Assembly: GCF_020360975.1 (NCBI RefSeq)
Contig: NW_025408671.1
Location: 5,332,001-5,396,000 of the forward strand
DNA from: Hirsutella rhossiliensis
Taxonomy: Eukaryota; Ascomycota; Sordariomycetes; Hypocreales; Ophiocordycipitaceae
Direction of reading: 5' to 3'
Length of the DNA stretch: 64,000 bases
Position 1 is the first letter of the stretch; each line of letters starts with the position of its first letter. The translations under genes and the position numbers were made by a program. The notes beneath the pieces were generated by a model that made no database searches, was not told the DNA's origin, and worked only from the letters and a program-made list of their open reading frames with translations. Below are positions 1-11,647 of the stretch, piece after piece.

Positions 1-660
1 GCGTCTTTACGCGCATCCTCGGCAGACTTTCTCAAAAGACAAATGTTGGAGACGTAGAAACGGAGGCGGGGACAAAGCCGCGCTCGATGCGTCGTCCATA
101 TGTCGGTTATATCGCCTAGGCTCTCAGAAATGAAGTTTTCCCAAGGGACGAATAACGCCAAATGTAGGACAGAATTTCTGCACAGGCCGTCAGACGGAGC
201 CAAAACGGTGCCGGGGGGGGTTAGAGAGTACCGCTTAATATACACTGGGTGATCGTCGTCATGGTCGTCGCTGATGTATCCTTGGAAGATCGGGACGGCG
301 TACTGGTCGGGCCGTCGAAGCTTTTGCATCCAGCCGTCACAGTCGGAATCCTGCCCATCGAGAAAAATGTGAGATTCATCTTCACTCCGACCCTTTCGAC
401 GCACCAAGTGAACCATTGACATATAGTCATACAGGCATAAGTCCCGTAGAACATGGCCCCGGTAGGCGTACGCATCTAAGCATAGAAGCGTTCGCCCTCC
501 TTGCCTCAGAGGGATGGTCTCCGGGGGCTGTTCAGCGTCCGTCAGCTCACCGGCCTGGTGGCGGAGATGTGCCCATAGCCGAAAGATTGTCCAGTAGAGG
601 GCCGTCAAGTTCAGGAACGACCAATGCGGCACGTTGGTAAAGTCGGTGTCATATCCAAGG
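1..660 (-). pseudogene. Helitron A, Rep-helicase linker fragment
   Basis: This is the part of the Rep/helicase polyprotein between the Y2 motif and the helicase, matching the other copies closely but spread over more than one frame. The recognisable block includes the stretch corresponding to LRRPDQYAVPIFQGYISDD. It is cut by the window start, so neither a stop nor the helicase can be seen. A run of eight G at about 217-224, where copy B has six, is one site of length change. It is called a pseudogene because no single frame covers it. Confidence 0.6.
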
Positions 661-2544
661 TGGTAACAGACCTCGACGGCCGAGAGTTGTCGCTCGGAGA
701 AGATCCGATTTGCCGTTCTCATCAGGAACTGACGGCTCTTGTTTAAAACTCCCTGCTGCCTGTCGTCGGGCAGGGTGGGATCTGGCGCGCGACACCTCGC
801 ACCACCGGCTTCGCGGAGTTGGCGGGCAACCTCGGTGGCGAGCAATGCGCTTCCACATCGGCGTATCCAGTTTGGTGGCGTAGTTCGTGATGTAGTACAC
901 CATGGCCAGGCCCTTGGTTTTGGTCAAGATCATCGAGACGTCGTGATTATGACGAAGGCCGACCGCCAGTGACTTGTTGTACCGGTTGACGAGCGGATGG
1001 TTGCGCCGGATCTGAAGCAAGCCATCCTCTGTGAACCCTGTCTCGTCGACGATCTTCCACGGTGCTTTGAAGCGGCAGGCCGTCCGTCCCTGTGGATCCG
1101 CACCCTGTTCGGCAACCCCCTTCAGAGAATACTTGAGGCAGGTGTACGTGTGGGAGTGCACTTGGCAACAGTACGCGACGAAGTTGGATTCGTCTTCGAA
1201 GGCCGCAGTGAGAGCCGAGGTGCTGGTCATGATCTCCCCCACAGGATGGATGGGCTTCCTCTGTTGTCGCACGGCTTTTCCGGCATCTTCATCTAGACAC
1301 TCGTGAAACACAGAGTCTACGTATCGGATCACTTGGGCACGATATGCTTCTTCCGCGGGGTTGGCCATGTCGTCCATCAGGTTCGGCAGTCGCATGTTGC
1401 CGTCCAGCCAGAGGAGTCCATGCAAGTGGAGGCTGCCTCGCTCGTTCGTTTCCACCGTGGCGTAGTAGTGGCTGATCTTCCCGAAGATCGATTCCTGGCC
1501 TGTGTTCACGTATTTGTCAAAGAATAGAGATATTTCTCGGTGGAAGAAAATGGCCGAGCTGACCGGATCCATGGTGCTGAGGGCGATTCTATCGTACCTT
1601 TCACGGAGATCGGCCAAAAGTCCCTTTGCAGACTCATAATCGTGGAGCCTATGAATGGCAAGCCTCATCTTTACCGGATTATTAATGTCGTTAGGATTGA
1701 TGGTAATCCAGATTGCAGGCATACCGGCGCGGATGTCCAGAGCTTGTATCTTCCTCCGCATAAGCAAACGGGATTCGTTCGAGAGCGGCTGTGCATGTCC
1801 AAAAATCGACAGCTCGCGAAGCAAGACCGATACGTCGGGGTCCGACGTAGTCCTCGTCTCCCGCATCTCCGCCTCGGCTCTCTTCAGTCGGTCCTCGGTC
1901 AAGTTCGCATAGGCTTGCTCAAGTCTGTGGAAGGAATCTTTAGCGACACGGGCCATGCTGATGCGGCGGTTGGAGGAGCGAAGGAGGGTGTTGAATACTA
2001 AGAAACAAAAGACAGGATGGGTGGCGAATCGGCCTCCATGCCGTTGCAATACGTATCTGGCCCAGTAATTAAGAGAGTGATTCGGTGACGGTCGACACCA
2101 TCGCTTTGTCGGCTGTGACTCGAGTCGCACTTCGATTTCGGGCCGCCCTTCCCACGGAAAAAGCTTCGGAAATGTTCGAGGGAAGAAATCTTCGTGTAGG
2201 TTGTCTGCGAAATCCGCACCACGCTCTACTCGGACAAATGGCTGATCTCCCGTAGTTTGGACCTGCATAACGCACGGCACAGAGTTGCCATGTCGAACCG
2301 GATTGGCGTTGACGATATCAGCCAGAAACGACAGCTTATCGGTATCCGCGAAGGCAGCCGGTCCGTCGAGGGGAAACATGCCGGACGTAGACGTCTCACA
2401 GACGGTGTCAACTTCCAGGCCGATGACAGCCGAGTCGGGGACAAGAGTCGCCGGCTCACCAGGGGATGGTTGAGTCTGCTCAGTGGACAGAGTACAGTCT
2501 AAATCGCAAGATTCAGCCGCAAGAGTGGGATTAATCGAGTTCAC
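649..2544 (-). pseudogene. Helitron A Rep (HUH/Y2) segment
   Basis: The Rep endonuclease part of a Helitron protein, which nicks and joins DNA during rolling-circle transposition in the nucleus. The open frame is 631 codons. It shows the Helitron-like N domain (FCFLVFNTLLRSSNRRIS), a HUH motif HLHGLLWL near residue 370, and a paired-tyrosine motif VYYITNYATK near residue 551, where Y-x3-Y would be the catalytic pair. At the upstream end it overlaps the N-terminal segment in another frame because one base is missing near 2570. After WKRIA, a two-base loss near 838 throws the rest out of frame. HUH and Y2 are intact, so the damage is by frameshift only. Confidence 0.85.
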
Positions 2545-4016
2545 CAGTTCATCGATGCTTCTGAAGTTGTTTTCTCCAAGCCTCGATCAGTGTCCGGGAC
2601 TATGTGGTCCGTTTGTGTCTTCTCAACGGTCGACGGTTCCTCCCTTCGCATGCGGTCCATGATGACGGTCGGAACAGTGGAGCCGTCGGCATACTGCCAG
2701 CCGTCCATCTCTGCTTGGTTAATTGCGATATCCTCGTAGAGCGGGTTGTTCCTTTGCAGCCATGCCAGGGCAGCTGCCACTCGAGATTTGCGCACCTGAA
2801 GCAGGTGTCTGACGTCTGCGGAGCCAGGCCTACCCGAACCGCTCCAAGAGACGTGGATGTTCTCAATGGCCTGCAGCAAGGGATGAGGTAGAACCGTGGC
2901 CACCAGATCGTCAACCTTGTTCGGAAAGACGACGATATGTCCCTTCACGTGCTTGCGGTAACTGATTCCCGAACGGGTCTTGTTGTCGACCGTGAACTTG
3001 GTGATATAGCCAAAAGGCGCATGCAGGGCAATCAGTCTCTCTTCGACGGGAGAGAGGTCATCAAGCTCGTCGGGGTACCGATGCTCACAACCGATGGCCA
3101 TGTTGTTGACCGAGCAGGCCTTGGGCAGGCGTCCACGGTCGAAGCTGACGCGACACTCGCGGCAAACGTCAACTCCTGCGCGCTCGTGCGGCGGAAGGCA
3201 AGCGTCACACGTCTGGATAGTCCTGGTCGCCTGCAGCAGGGAGGGCGACAATCGACCCCTCCACGGCATGATCGAGAGCTCGCAAGGCGGGGTCTTCCTG
3301 TAGCAGAAGACGCAGTGGGAAATCGGCAACGTCCTCTCGTCCGTGAACGCTTGGTAGAACGATTTGGTAGCCGCTACCTGAAGGGCAAGTGGAACTTCGT
3401 CGCACCAGGATCTTGTTGATGACGCCTGCTCTTTGGCGCGGAAAGCGGCGTTATAGTGATATAGAGTAGACCTGACAGAGTCTCGTTGATCTTGAACGGA
3501 TTCTCGCGTGGGTCGGGGCCTCGTGGGGGGGCGCCTAGGCCGCGTGGGCGGCGGAGAACGAACCGTTTGCTCCGCTCTAGGTCTACTCGGCGACGGGGAG
3601 GCTGGTTGCTGCGGGTGCCTTTCGAGGGACCGCCTTGGCTGCGTCGGAGGCGGAGTAGGTGCTTGCTCTTCTCTAGGTCGTTTCGGTGATGGAGTGGGCG
3701 GCGGCTGCGTGTGTCTTTTAGGGGGGCGCCTTGGCTGCGTTCGGGGTGGAGTGGAAGGTGCTTGCTCTTCTCCAAGTCGTCTCGGGGATGGATTAGTTGG
3801 CGGTTGCGCTTGAGCGGTATATTTGTATTGAGCTTCACGGTGGCGGGTTCGGTCTTCAGCGCGCTGGCGGTCGATATCTTGCAAGACGCGGAGGATCTCG
3901 TCGTGGGGAACTCTGACAAGCGGTGAACGGCGCCGACGGGACCTGTGCGATTCAAGATCCCCCAAGGTGCGCCTAACCTCTTCGGGCGAAACCGTGACTG
4001 GCTGTTCTCGCGGCAT
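2541..4016 (-). pseudogene. Helitron A N-terminal Cys-rich (DUF6570-like) segment
   Basis: N-terminal third of the Helitron protein, starting MPREQPVTVSPEEV. That start is chosen because the same MPRE start is shared by all copies and lies just after the leader. A Pro/Arg-rich low-complexity stretch follows with three degenerate 33-residue repeats. Next come three CxxC pairs (CVFC, CDAC, CREC) that could bind zinc. The DUF6570-type core follows (LSPVEERLIALHAPFGYITKF, then KGHIVVFPNKVDDLVATVLP). This domain commonly precedes Rep in fungal Helitrons; its biochemical role is not established. The frame ends at 2541 because of a one-base deletion relative to copies C and D. Confidence 0.8.
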
Positions 4017-4619
4017 CGTGCACGGGGACAAAAAAAAAGGAGCAGTTACCGGCGGCCGGCCGGGAGTAAGAATCCGGCGAGGAAGATATGGACCGGAGCG
4101 GGCAGCAGGAAGAAGGGGGCCCGGAGCGGGCCGCAGGTGGCGGTGAAAGTGGCTGGTGGGCACGGAGCGGCATGCGGTCCGTGCGTAGGGGGGGTGGAAG
4201 GTTTGCGGGGGAAAGAGGCGGAAGAAAGATCCTTTCGTCACGTCGTTCCTCGTTCCTCAAGGCATATATATATATATTACATATATATTTGGACCTGTGC
4301 GATTCAAGATCCCCCAAGGTGCGCCTAACCTCTTCGGGCGAAACCGTGACTGGCTGTTCTCGCGGCATCGTGCACGGGGACAAAAAAAAAGGAGCAGTTA
4401 CCGGCGGCCGGCCGGGAGTAAGAATCCGGCGAGGAAGATATGGACCGGAGCGGGCAGCAGGAAGAAGGTGGGCCCGGAGCGGGCCGCAGGTGGCGGTGAA
4501 AGTGGCTGGTGGGCACGGAGCGGCATGCGGTCCGTGCGTAGGGGGGGTGGAAGGTTTGCGGGGGAAAGAGGCGGAAGAAAAGATCCTTTCGTCACGTCGT
4601 TCCTCGTTCCTCAAGGCAT
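3939..4619 (-). repeat. Tandem duplication of the Helitron 5' end
   Basis: Positions 3939-4265 and 4291-4619 are near-identical direct repeats offset by 352 bp. Each holds the first 25 or so codons, the leader with a run of T (minus strand) and the 15-bp 5' terminus. They are separated by an AT-rich spacer of TA repeats. The outer unit is therefore a Helitron 5' end that stops after about 330 bp and abuts the complete start of copy A. Confidence 0.85.
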
Positions 4620-4665
4620 ACAGGAGACCGGCCCCTTCCAGGGTCCGCCAATGCCTTGAGGAACG
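4620..4665 (-). repeat. Helitron B 3' terminus: subterminal inverted repeat plus hairpin
   Basis: On the minus strand the order is CGTTCCTCAAGGCAT (4651-4665), then a GC-rich imperfect hairpin with a GGACCC/GGGGCC stem, then GGTCTCCTG at the end. The first element is the exact inverse of the 5' terminus. The same arrangement recurs at 12422-12468, 27034-27079 and 34639-34684, so it is the family's 3' end. Confidence 0.75.
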
Positions 4666-4860
4666 GGACGAGAGTTGGGCATAGCCGAGCGCGAGCATTC
4701 GGGTTGTTTTTATAAAAACAAGTCTGTTGGAGAAGAGAGGTGGTAGTGCGGCTGCTTGGACCCGCTACAGCACCTTACCTGTTCACAAATGAGCTTCAAA
4801 TTGATTCAGCCTCTTCACACAAGCAACCTTCAACGAATTGGTCATCGGAATTAGGTCATC

Positions 4861-5690
4861 ATGGCCCTTGAGTGCAATAGCTGCAAGAAGTCGCCGCCTG
4901 AAGTTGCCCTCCTCAAGAGGTGCGCGAAATGTTCCACCACGCCGTACTGCTCCAGGGATTGCCAGAAGGCAGACTGGAAGGTCCATAAGAAGGTTTGTGG
5001 CAAACAGGCCGACGCCACGACATCGTTCCAAGATGGGCCTACAACGGAAATTCATCGCCTCCGAAGGGGTTGGAACAGGGCGTCATCCGCCCTTCACGCG
5101 TCTTGAAAATCGCACTTGGCTGCATGATCGATCGGAAAGAGATGTCTACGGGCTGCTGATCGACGCCTACCGACTGCGCGTTGAGGACATGTACAACATT
5201 GAAGGCGAAGCAGACGCGGATAGCATATATGGTGGTGCCGCCAACGGGTTGCGTGGCTTCAAGCGTTTCCTGGAGCGCGTCGAGCGTTGTCCCGGTATAC
5301 TGCCGCCGTGGTGGGATGCAAAGAAGAAAGAGTGTGAGACACTCGGTATGACCCCATCGCAATGGCACGACCTACGAAGCGCGGTGGAAAAGAGCGACAT
5401 CATCGAGCAATATGGGGATTCCTGATTCCCGATGCAGCTTCGGATGTTTGCCGAGTCCGTGTACGGTCGAGCTCCGAGCGGGACAAGTGGGACGGCGATG
5501 AGTCAAATGATGGTCGCGATGGAGCAGGGTAAAGCAGAGGATGGAGTCGCATATGATGGACATGTCAGCAGCCATGCTTGGTCGGCGGTGAAGGGATACG
5601 CTTGGTTAGTCGACAGCACCGCAGATCGAGTAGAAGCTGGCCGATCGTGGCTACGACGTACGAAAGGGTCAAACTATCGGGATGGTTAGT
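4861..5690 (+). pseudogene. MYND zinc-finger protein gene, Helitron B cargo, broken
   Basis: The start codon at 4861 opens a MYND domain with all eight zinc ligands (C5, C8, C21, C24, C30, C34, H42, C46). MYND domains bind proline-rich protein ligands. The downstream family-specific region (TWLHDRSERDVYGLLIDAY, then GGAANGLRGFKRFLERV and SQWHDLR) resembles fungal MYND proteins of the samB-like group. The domain frame reaches a stop at 5104-5106 while the rest lies in another frame. The intervening linker reads best in the third frame, so at least two frameshifts are present. A TGA at 5423-5425 then interrupts the protein before FPMQLRMFAESVYGR. The gene lies antisense to the helicase, convergent with it, in the slot that holds a different gene in C, D and E. 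Confidence 0.75.
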
Positions 5691-8040
5691 ATACTGCCAC
5701 TACTTTTCGAAACCTTGGCCTCGTATAACCGTCTCGTTTCCGCGGCCAAGTTCTTGAGTCTCTGCATTCCATCAAGTATGGCCTGATCCAGCCCATTGCC
5801 AATGAAATCATGGTACCTCACGGGACCAAGAAGCTTGATGCCCCGAAGCGAGGTGCACCTGGACAGTTGCACATAGAGGCTCGTAAAATCGCACTTGGAG
5901 GGTTCACCATTGGTCACACGATTTCCACGCAGCTCCAACAGTACCTCCACGAAGGTTTTACCCTGGGCTTTGTAATCAGTGAGAACGAACGCCGGTACGA
6001 CGGGCAATCCACGTCGCGTGCATCTTGCCGACAAGAATTTGAAGTGAGAGTTAGTCGAATCAAGTGTATGTGACATGGGGCGGATGAGAACCGTCCCCAC
6101 CGGGAGGGAGGGTATCGCCAAGGCTTTCGTCTCCTCGGACTGCAGAAGAATACCGAGCGGCGGCCCGAAGTGGATGGTCACGTCATCCGCCAAGTGGTAT
6201 CCTGGGTGATTGGGATCGAGTATTACGTCCACGGCAGTAAAGTCCGCCCCATTCACCACTTTCAAACCCGTGTAGATGTTTTTTCACAACCACAGGCATG
6301 CCCTGAGCGTAGAAGAAGACGCCGGGGACTTTGCAGGCAGAGTCGTCACCTTGTCCTATGGTTCGCGCTACGATGTTTGGAGAAAGCGTGCCGTTGCGCC
6401 AGGTGTGAGTCGAGACAAAGATACGGATATGCTGCCTGTTGAAGCGCGCCCAGCCCACGACGGCTTCCATGTTGAGGGCCCACCGGGTGCGGTTCAGCGG
6501 CGTTATAGCACGCAAACCGTCATGGAAGGTGATTTGGGAGCGTCCTACAATGTTGGCATTGAGCAAGCTCAGATCTTGCTGGGTCTGCCGGCCGTTACGG
6601 ACTCGATCCAGGAGTGCGCGGAGTTGGGGATCGTTGCGTGCGCGGACTTGGTCTTCGAGGAGCACAACGGTTTTGAACATGTACCACAATCTGCAGCCGC
6701 TGTGGTGAGAGATGGTGGCTTGTCGCAGGGGGGTCTGTGTTCGGTCCGGCGGTCTGTTGATCAGGAGGCTTGTTTCCGCACGGGGCGAACTGGTAGAAGT
6801 CTCCCATCAGTAGAACGACAGGCATCCCACCAAACGGCTCGTCCGGACAGTCACGGAGTGCCTGCAGGTGACGACTGACGTTGTGCAGAGTGGCTCCTCC
6901 CAGCATACTGACCTCGTCAATCACGAGTACCAGCTTCAGTTTCCATATCCATTTCTTCGCCTCCGAGAAGGGGGGAGGCGGTTTGTTTGGATCGCGATGG
7001 GAATCTAACCCACAGGCCGAGTGGATCGTCGTGCCGCCAATCTGGGCCGCCGAACTGCCTGATGTGCCGGTTATCTGCAGAAGATGTGGCTGGTCTCTCG
7101 CCGCGAACACGCCCTTCAGGGCATCGATAATCCTTGACTTTCCCGTGCCTCCCGGCCCGCCGGTATATTGAAGATGCTGACCAGCTGAGTCCGGATCGGC
7201 AGTATACTTGTCCAGAAATACGCAAACGAGTTGAAGGGCCATGGTCTGTAGATAGTTCAGTGTAAAGCTAGCGGCGGTGGTGCGTCCCATCTCCACGAAG
7301 CTAGTGACCGGACTGACGTCGACAAGCATCCGAGGGCCTTGTTCATCGAGGTCACTACCCGGGAGCGCAGCGGCGGACTCCATATCGCCGTAACGAGCTA
7401 GGGTATCGTCAATGTCGGTGCCATTCGCGGACAGTACGGTGCGCTGAGAACCAGCCTCGATATCATCCAGCATCCGAAGATGCAATAGTCGTTGGGCTTT
7501 GGCCGCTGCTTGGACATCGTCTCGAGAGATTGGAAATTGGCACAAGGCGTCACCTTGATCATGGGGTATATTCCGGTATAGATCGTCCTGACGTAGCACA
7601 AAAGGCTGTTCTTCTTCAGCCGGGTTCTCTTCGCACAGGTCGCGTATTAAACCTCCAAGGACGGGGGAGTCTTTCGTGGCGTCTGTATCTTGCACGGCAT
7701 TTCGCAAAATCTGGAGTAGAGCTCTGTAGGCCTGACGATGGGCCATCGCTGGAGGCTCCTCTTCGTAGCGGCCATCGTCAAGTGGGTACTCGACGTCAAT
7801 TGTGTCGTCACCCTCCGATCGAGTGGCCCAGAGCTTCGCGTCTTTACGCGCGTCCTCGGCAGACTTTCTCAAAAGACAAATGTTGGAGACGTAGAAACGG
7901 AGGCGGGGACAAAGCCGCGCTCGATGCGTCGTCCATATGTCGGTTATATCGCCTTGGCTCTCAGAAATGAAGTTTTCCCAAGGGACGAATAACGCCAAAT
8001 GTAGGACAGAATTTCTGCACAGGCCGTCAGACGGAGCCAA
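5669..8040 (-). pseudogene. Helitron B PIF1-type helicase segment
   Basis: C-terminal superfamily 1B helicase of the Helitron protein. It is expected to unwind DNA 5' to 3' during rolling-circle transposition. The main frame (6595-8040) carries Walker A GGPGGTGKS, Walker B VLVIDEVSMLGG and motif III MGDFYQFAP. A frameshift just after QFAP moves the protein to the frame of 6183-6689. A second near 6275 moves it to 5669-6265, which carries LTDYKAQGKTF and YVQLSRCTSLRGI (motifs V and VI). A last shift near 5710 destroys the usual ending. All helicase motifs survive, divided among three frames. Confidence 0.8.
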
Positions 8041-8044
8041 AACG

Positions 8045-10052
8045 GTGCCGGGGGGTTAGAGAGTACCGCTTAATATACACTGGGTGATCGTCGTCATGGT
8101 CGTCGCTGATGTATCCTTGGAAGATCGGGACGGCGTACTGGTCGGGCCGTCGAAGCTTTTGCATCCAGCCGTCACAGTCGGAATCCTGCCCATCGAGAAA
8201 ATGTGAGATTCATCTTCACTCCGACCCTTTCGACGCACCAAATGAATCATCGACATGTAGTCATACAGGCATAAGTCCCGTAGAACATGGCCCCGGTAGG
8301 CGTACGCATCTAAGCATGAAGCGTTCGCCCTCCTTGCCTCAGAGGGATGGTCTCCGGGGGCTGTTCAGCGTCCGTCAGCTCGCCGGCCTGGTGGCGGAGA
8401 TGTGCCCATAGCCGAAAGATTGTCCAGTAGAGGGCCGTCAAGTTCAGGAACGACCAATGCGGCACGTTGGTAAAGTCGGTGTCATATCCAAGGAGGTGGT
8501 AACAGACCTCGACGGCCGAGAGTTGTCGCTCGGAGAAGATCCGATTTGCCGTTCTCATCAGGAACTGACGGCTCTTGTTTAAAACTGCCTGCTGCCTGTC
8601 GTCGGGCAGGGTGGGACCTGGCGCGCGACACCTCGCACCACCGGCTTCGCGGAGTTGGCGGGCAACCTCGGTGAGAGCAATGCGCTTCCACATCGGCGTA
8701 TCCAGTTTGGTGGCGTAGTTCGTGATGTAGTACACCATGGCCAGGCCCTTGGTTTTGGTCAAGATCATCGAGACGTCGTGATTATGACGAAGGCCGACCG
8801 CCAACGACTTGTTGTACCGGTTGACGAGTGGATGGTTGCGCCGGATCTGAAGCAAGCCATCCTCTGTGAAGCCTGTCTCCTCGAAGATCTTCCACGGTGC
8901 CTTGAAGCGGCAGGCTGTCCGTCTCTGTTGATCTGCCCCCTGTTCGATGACCCCTTTAGAGAATACTTAAGGCAGGTGTATGTGGGAGTGCACTTGGCAA
9001 CAGTACGCGATGAAATTGGATTCGTCTTCAAAGGCCGAAGTGAGAGCCAAGGTGCTCCTCATGACCTCCTCCACGGGTTCGATGGGCTTCCTCTATTGTC
9101 GCACGGCTTTTCCGGCATCTTCATCTAGGCACTCATGAAAGACGGAGTCTATGTATCGGATCACCTGGGCACGATACGATTCTTCCGCGGGATTGGCCAT
9201 GTCGCCCATCAGGTTCGGTAACCGCATGTTGCCGTCCAGCCAGAGGAGTCCATGCAAGTGGAGGCTGCCTCGCTCGTTCGTTTCCACCGTGGCGTAGTAG
9301 TGGCTGATCTTCCCGAAGATCGATTCCTGGCCTGTGTTCACGTATTTGTCAAAGAATAGAGATATTTCTCGGTGGAAGAAGATGGCCGAGCTGACCGGAT
9401 CCATGGTGCTGAGGGCGATTCTGTCGTACCTTTCACGGAGATCGGCCAAAAGCTCCTTTGCAGACTCATAATCATGGAGCCTATGAATGGCAAGCTTCAT
9501 CTTTACCGGATTATTTATGTCGTTGGGACTGATGGTAATCCAGATTGCAGGCATACCGGCCCAAATGTCCAGAGCTTGGATCTTCCTCCGCATAAGCAGA
9601 CGGGATTCGTTGAGAGCGGCTGTGCATGACCAAAATCGACAGCTCGCGGAGCAAGAGCGATATGTCGGGGTCCGACGTAGTCCTTGTCTCCGCATCTCCG
9701 CCTCGGCCCTCTTCAGTCGGTCCTCGGTCAAGTTCGCATAGGCCTGCTCAAACCTGTTGAAGGAATCTTTAGCGACACGAACCATGCTGATGCGGCGGTT
9801 GGAGGAGCGGAGGAGGGTGTTGAATACTAAGAAACAAAAGACAGGATGGGTGGCGAACCGGCCTCCATGCCGTTGCAATACGTATTTGGCCCAGTAATTA
9901 AGCGAGTGATTCGGACGACGGTCGGCAGGGCCGCCTTGTCGTCTGTGACTCGAGTCGCACTTCGATTTCGGGCCGCCCCTTCCCACGGAAAAGCTTCGGA
10001 AATGTTCGAGGGAAGAAATCTTCGTGCAGGTTGTCTGCAAAATCCGCACCAC
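8045..10052 (-). pseudogene. Helitron B Rep (HUH/Y2) segment
   Basis: Homologous to the Rep region of the other copies. The frame 9093-10052 includes FCFLVFNTLLRSSNRRIS and the HUH motif HLHGLLWL, with a short stretch near 9610-9700 read out of frame and then restored. It ends in a TAG at about 9093-9095 where copy E has CAG, a C-to-T change in a CpA context. The Y2 motif VYYITNYATK lies in the separate frame 8310-8855. Both catalytic motifs are present but not in one frame. Confidence 0.8.
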
Positions 10053-11647
10053 GCTCTACTCGGACAAACGGCTGGTCTCCCGTAGTTTGGACCTGCATAA
10101 CGCACAGCACAGAGTTGCCATGTCGATCCGGATTGGCGTTGACGATGTCGGCCAGAAACGACAGTTTATCGGACTCGGCGAAGGCAGCCGGACCATCGAG
10201 AGGAAACATGCCGGATGTAGACGTCTCACAGACAGTGTCCACTTCCTGGCCGATGGCAGCCGAGTCGGGGACAAGAGTCACCGGCTCACCAGGAGAGGGT
10301 TGAGTCTGCTCGGTCGACAGAGTACAGTTCAAATCGCAAGATTCGGCGATGAAAGTAGGATCGATCGAGTTCACCAGTTCATCGATGCTTCTAAAGCTGT
10401 TTTCCTGCAAGCCTCGATCGGTGTCCGGGACTATGTGGTCCGTTTGTGTCTTCTCAACAGTCGACGGTTCCTCTCTTCGCATGCGGTCCATGATGACGGT
10501 CGGAACAGTGGAGCCGTCGGCATACTGCCAGCCGTCCATCTCTGCTTGGTTGATTGCGATACCCTCATAAAGCGGGTTGTTCCTTTGTAGCCATGCCAAG
10601 GCAGCTGCCACTCGAGATTTGCGCACCTGAAGCAGGTTTCTGACGTCTGCGGAGCCAGGCTTAGCCGAACCGCTCCAAGAGACGTGAATGTTCTCGATGG
10701 CCTGCAGCAAGGGATGAGGAAGAACCGTGGCCACGAGATCGTCCACTTTGTTCGGAAAGACGACAATATGTCCTTTCACGTGCTTGCGGTAACTGATTCC
10801 CGAACGGGTCTTGTTGTCGACGGTGAACTTAGTGATATAGCCAAAAGGTGCATGCAGGGCAATGAGTCTCTCTTCGACGGGAGAGAGGTCATCAAGCTCT
10901 TCGGGGTACCGGTGCTCACAACCGATGGCCATGTTGTTGACCGAGCAGGCCTTAGGCAGCCGCCCACTGTCGAAGCTGGCGCGACACTCGCGGCACACGT
11001 CAACTCCGGCGCCCTCGTGCGACGGAAGGCACGCATCACACTCCTGGAGAGCCATGGCCGTCTGTAGCAGCAAGGGTGACAGACGACCCCTCCACTGCAT
11101 GGTGGTGAGTTCGCAAGGCGATGTCTTCCTGTAGCAGAAGACGCAGTGGGAGACCGGCAACGTCCTCTCATCCGTAAACGCTTGGTAGAAAGACTTGGAG
11201 GCCTCAACCTGAAGGGCAAGTGGAACTTCGTGGCACCAGGATCGCGTTGATGACGCAAGCTCCTTGACGCGGAAACAGGCGTCATAGTGATGTAGAGTGG
11301 ACTCGACAGAGTCCCGCTGGAGTTGAACGGTTTCTCGCATCGGCCGGGGCCTTTTGGGGCGCCTTGGCTGCGTGGGCGGTGGAGTGGGAAGCTTGCTCTT
11401 CTCTAGGTCGTTTTGGTGATGGAGTGGCTGGCGGCTGCGTGTGTGCGGCATATTGGTATTGAGCTTCACGGCGGCGGGTTTGGTCTTCGGCGCGCCGGCG
11501 ATCCATATCGTGCAAGACACGGAGGATCTCGTCATGGGGAACTCTGACAGTCTGTGACCGGCGCTGATAGGACCGGCGCGATTCAAGATCCCTTAAGGTG
11601 CGGCGAACCTCTTCGGGTGAGACCGTGGCTGGGTGTTCTCGCGGCAT
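9898..11647 (-). pseudogene. Helitron B N-terminal Cys-rich (DUF6570-like) segment
   Basis: Starts MPREHPATVSPEEV at 11647. A two-base loss near 11390, in the low-complexity Pro-rich part, shifts the frame (first frame 11282-11647, second 9898-11586). Only one Pro-rich repeat unit is present. The CxxC pairs CVFC, CDAC and CREC and the core LSPVEERLIALHAPFGY are intact. The frame runs on into the start of the Rep region and is lost at KLFRGKGRPEIEV (near 9975), where copy E reads differently. Apart from the frameshifts it is nearly identical to the equivalent part of copy E (27717-29090). Confidence 0.8.

Larger units (their letters stand above)
1..4265 (-). mobile_element. Helitron copy A (3' half outside the window)
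   Basis: An autonomous-type Helitron on the minus strand. Its 5' terminus is ATGCCTTGAGGAACG read on the minus strand at 4251-4265. It carries the N-terminal Cys-rich region and the Rep domain, then leaves the window before the helicase. Sequence 1-650 is almost identical to 7839-8480 of copy B, so the missing part was probably B-like. The reading frame is broken near 2570 by a one-base loss and near 838 by a two-base loss. The HUH and Y2 motifs are still visible. The 5' end is preceded by a truncated duplicate of itself (4291-4619). Confidence 0.85.
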
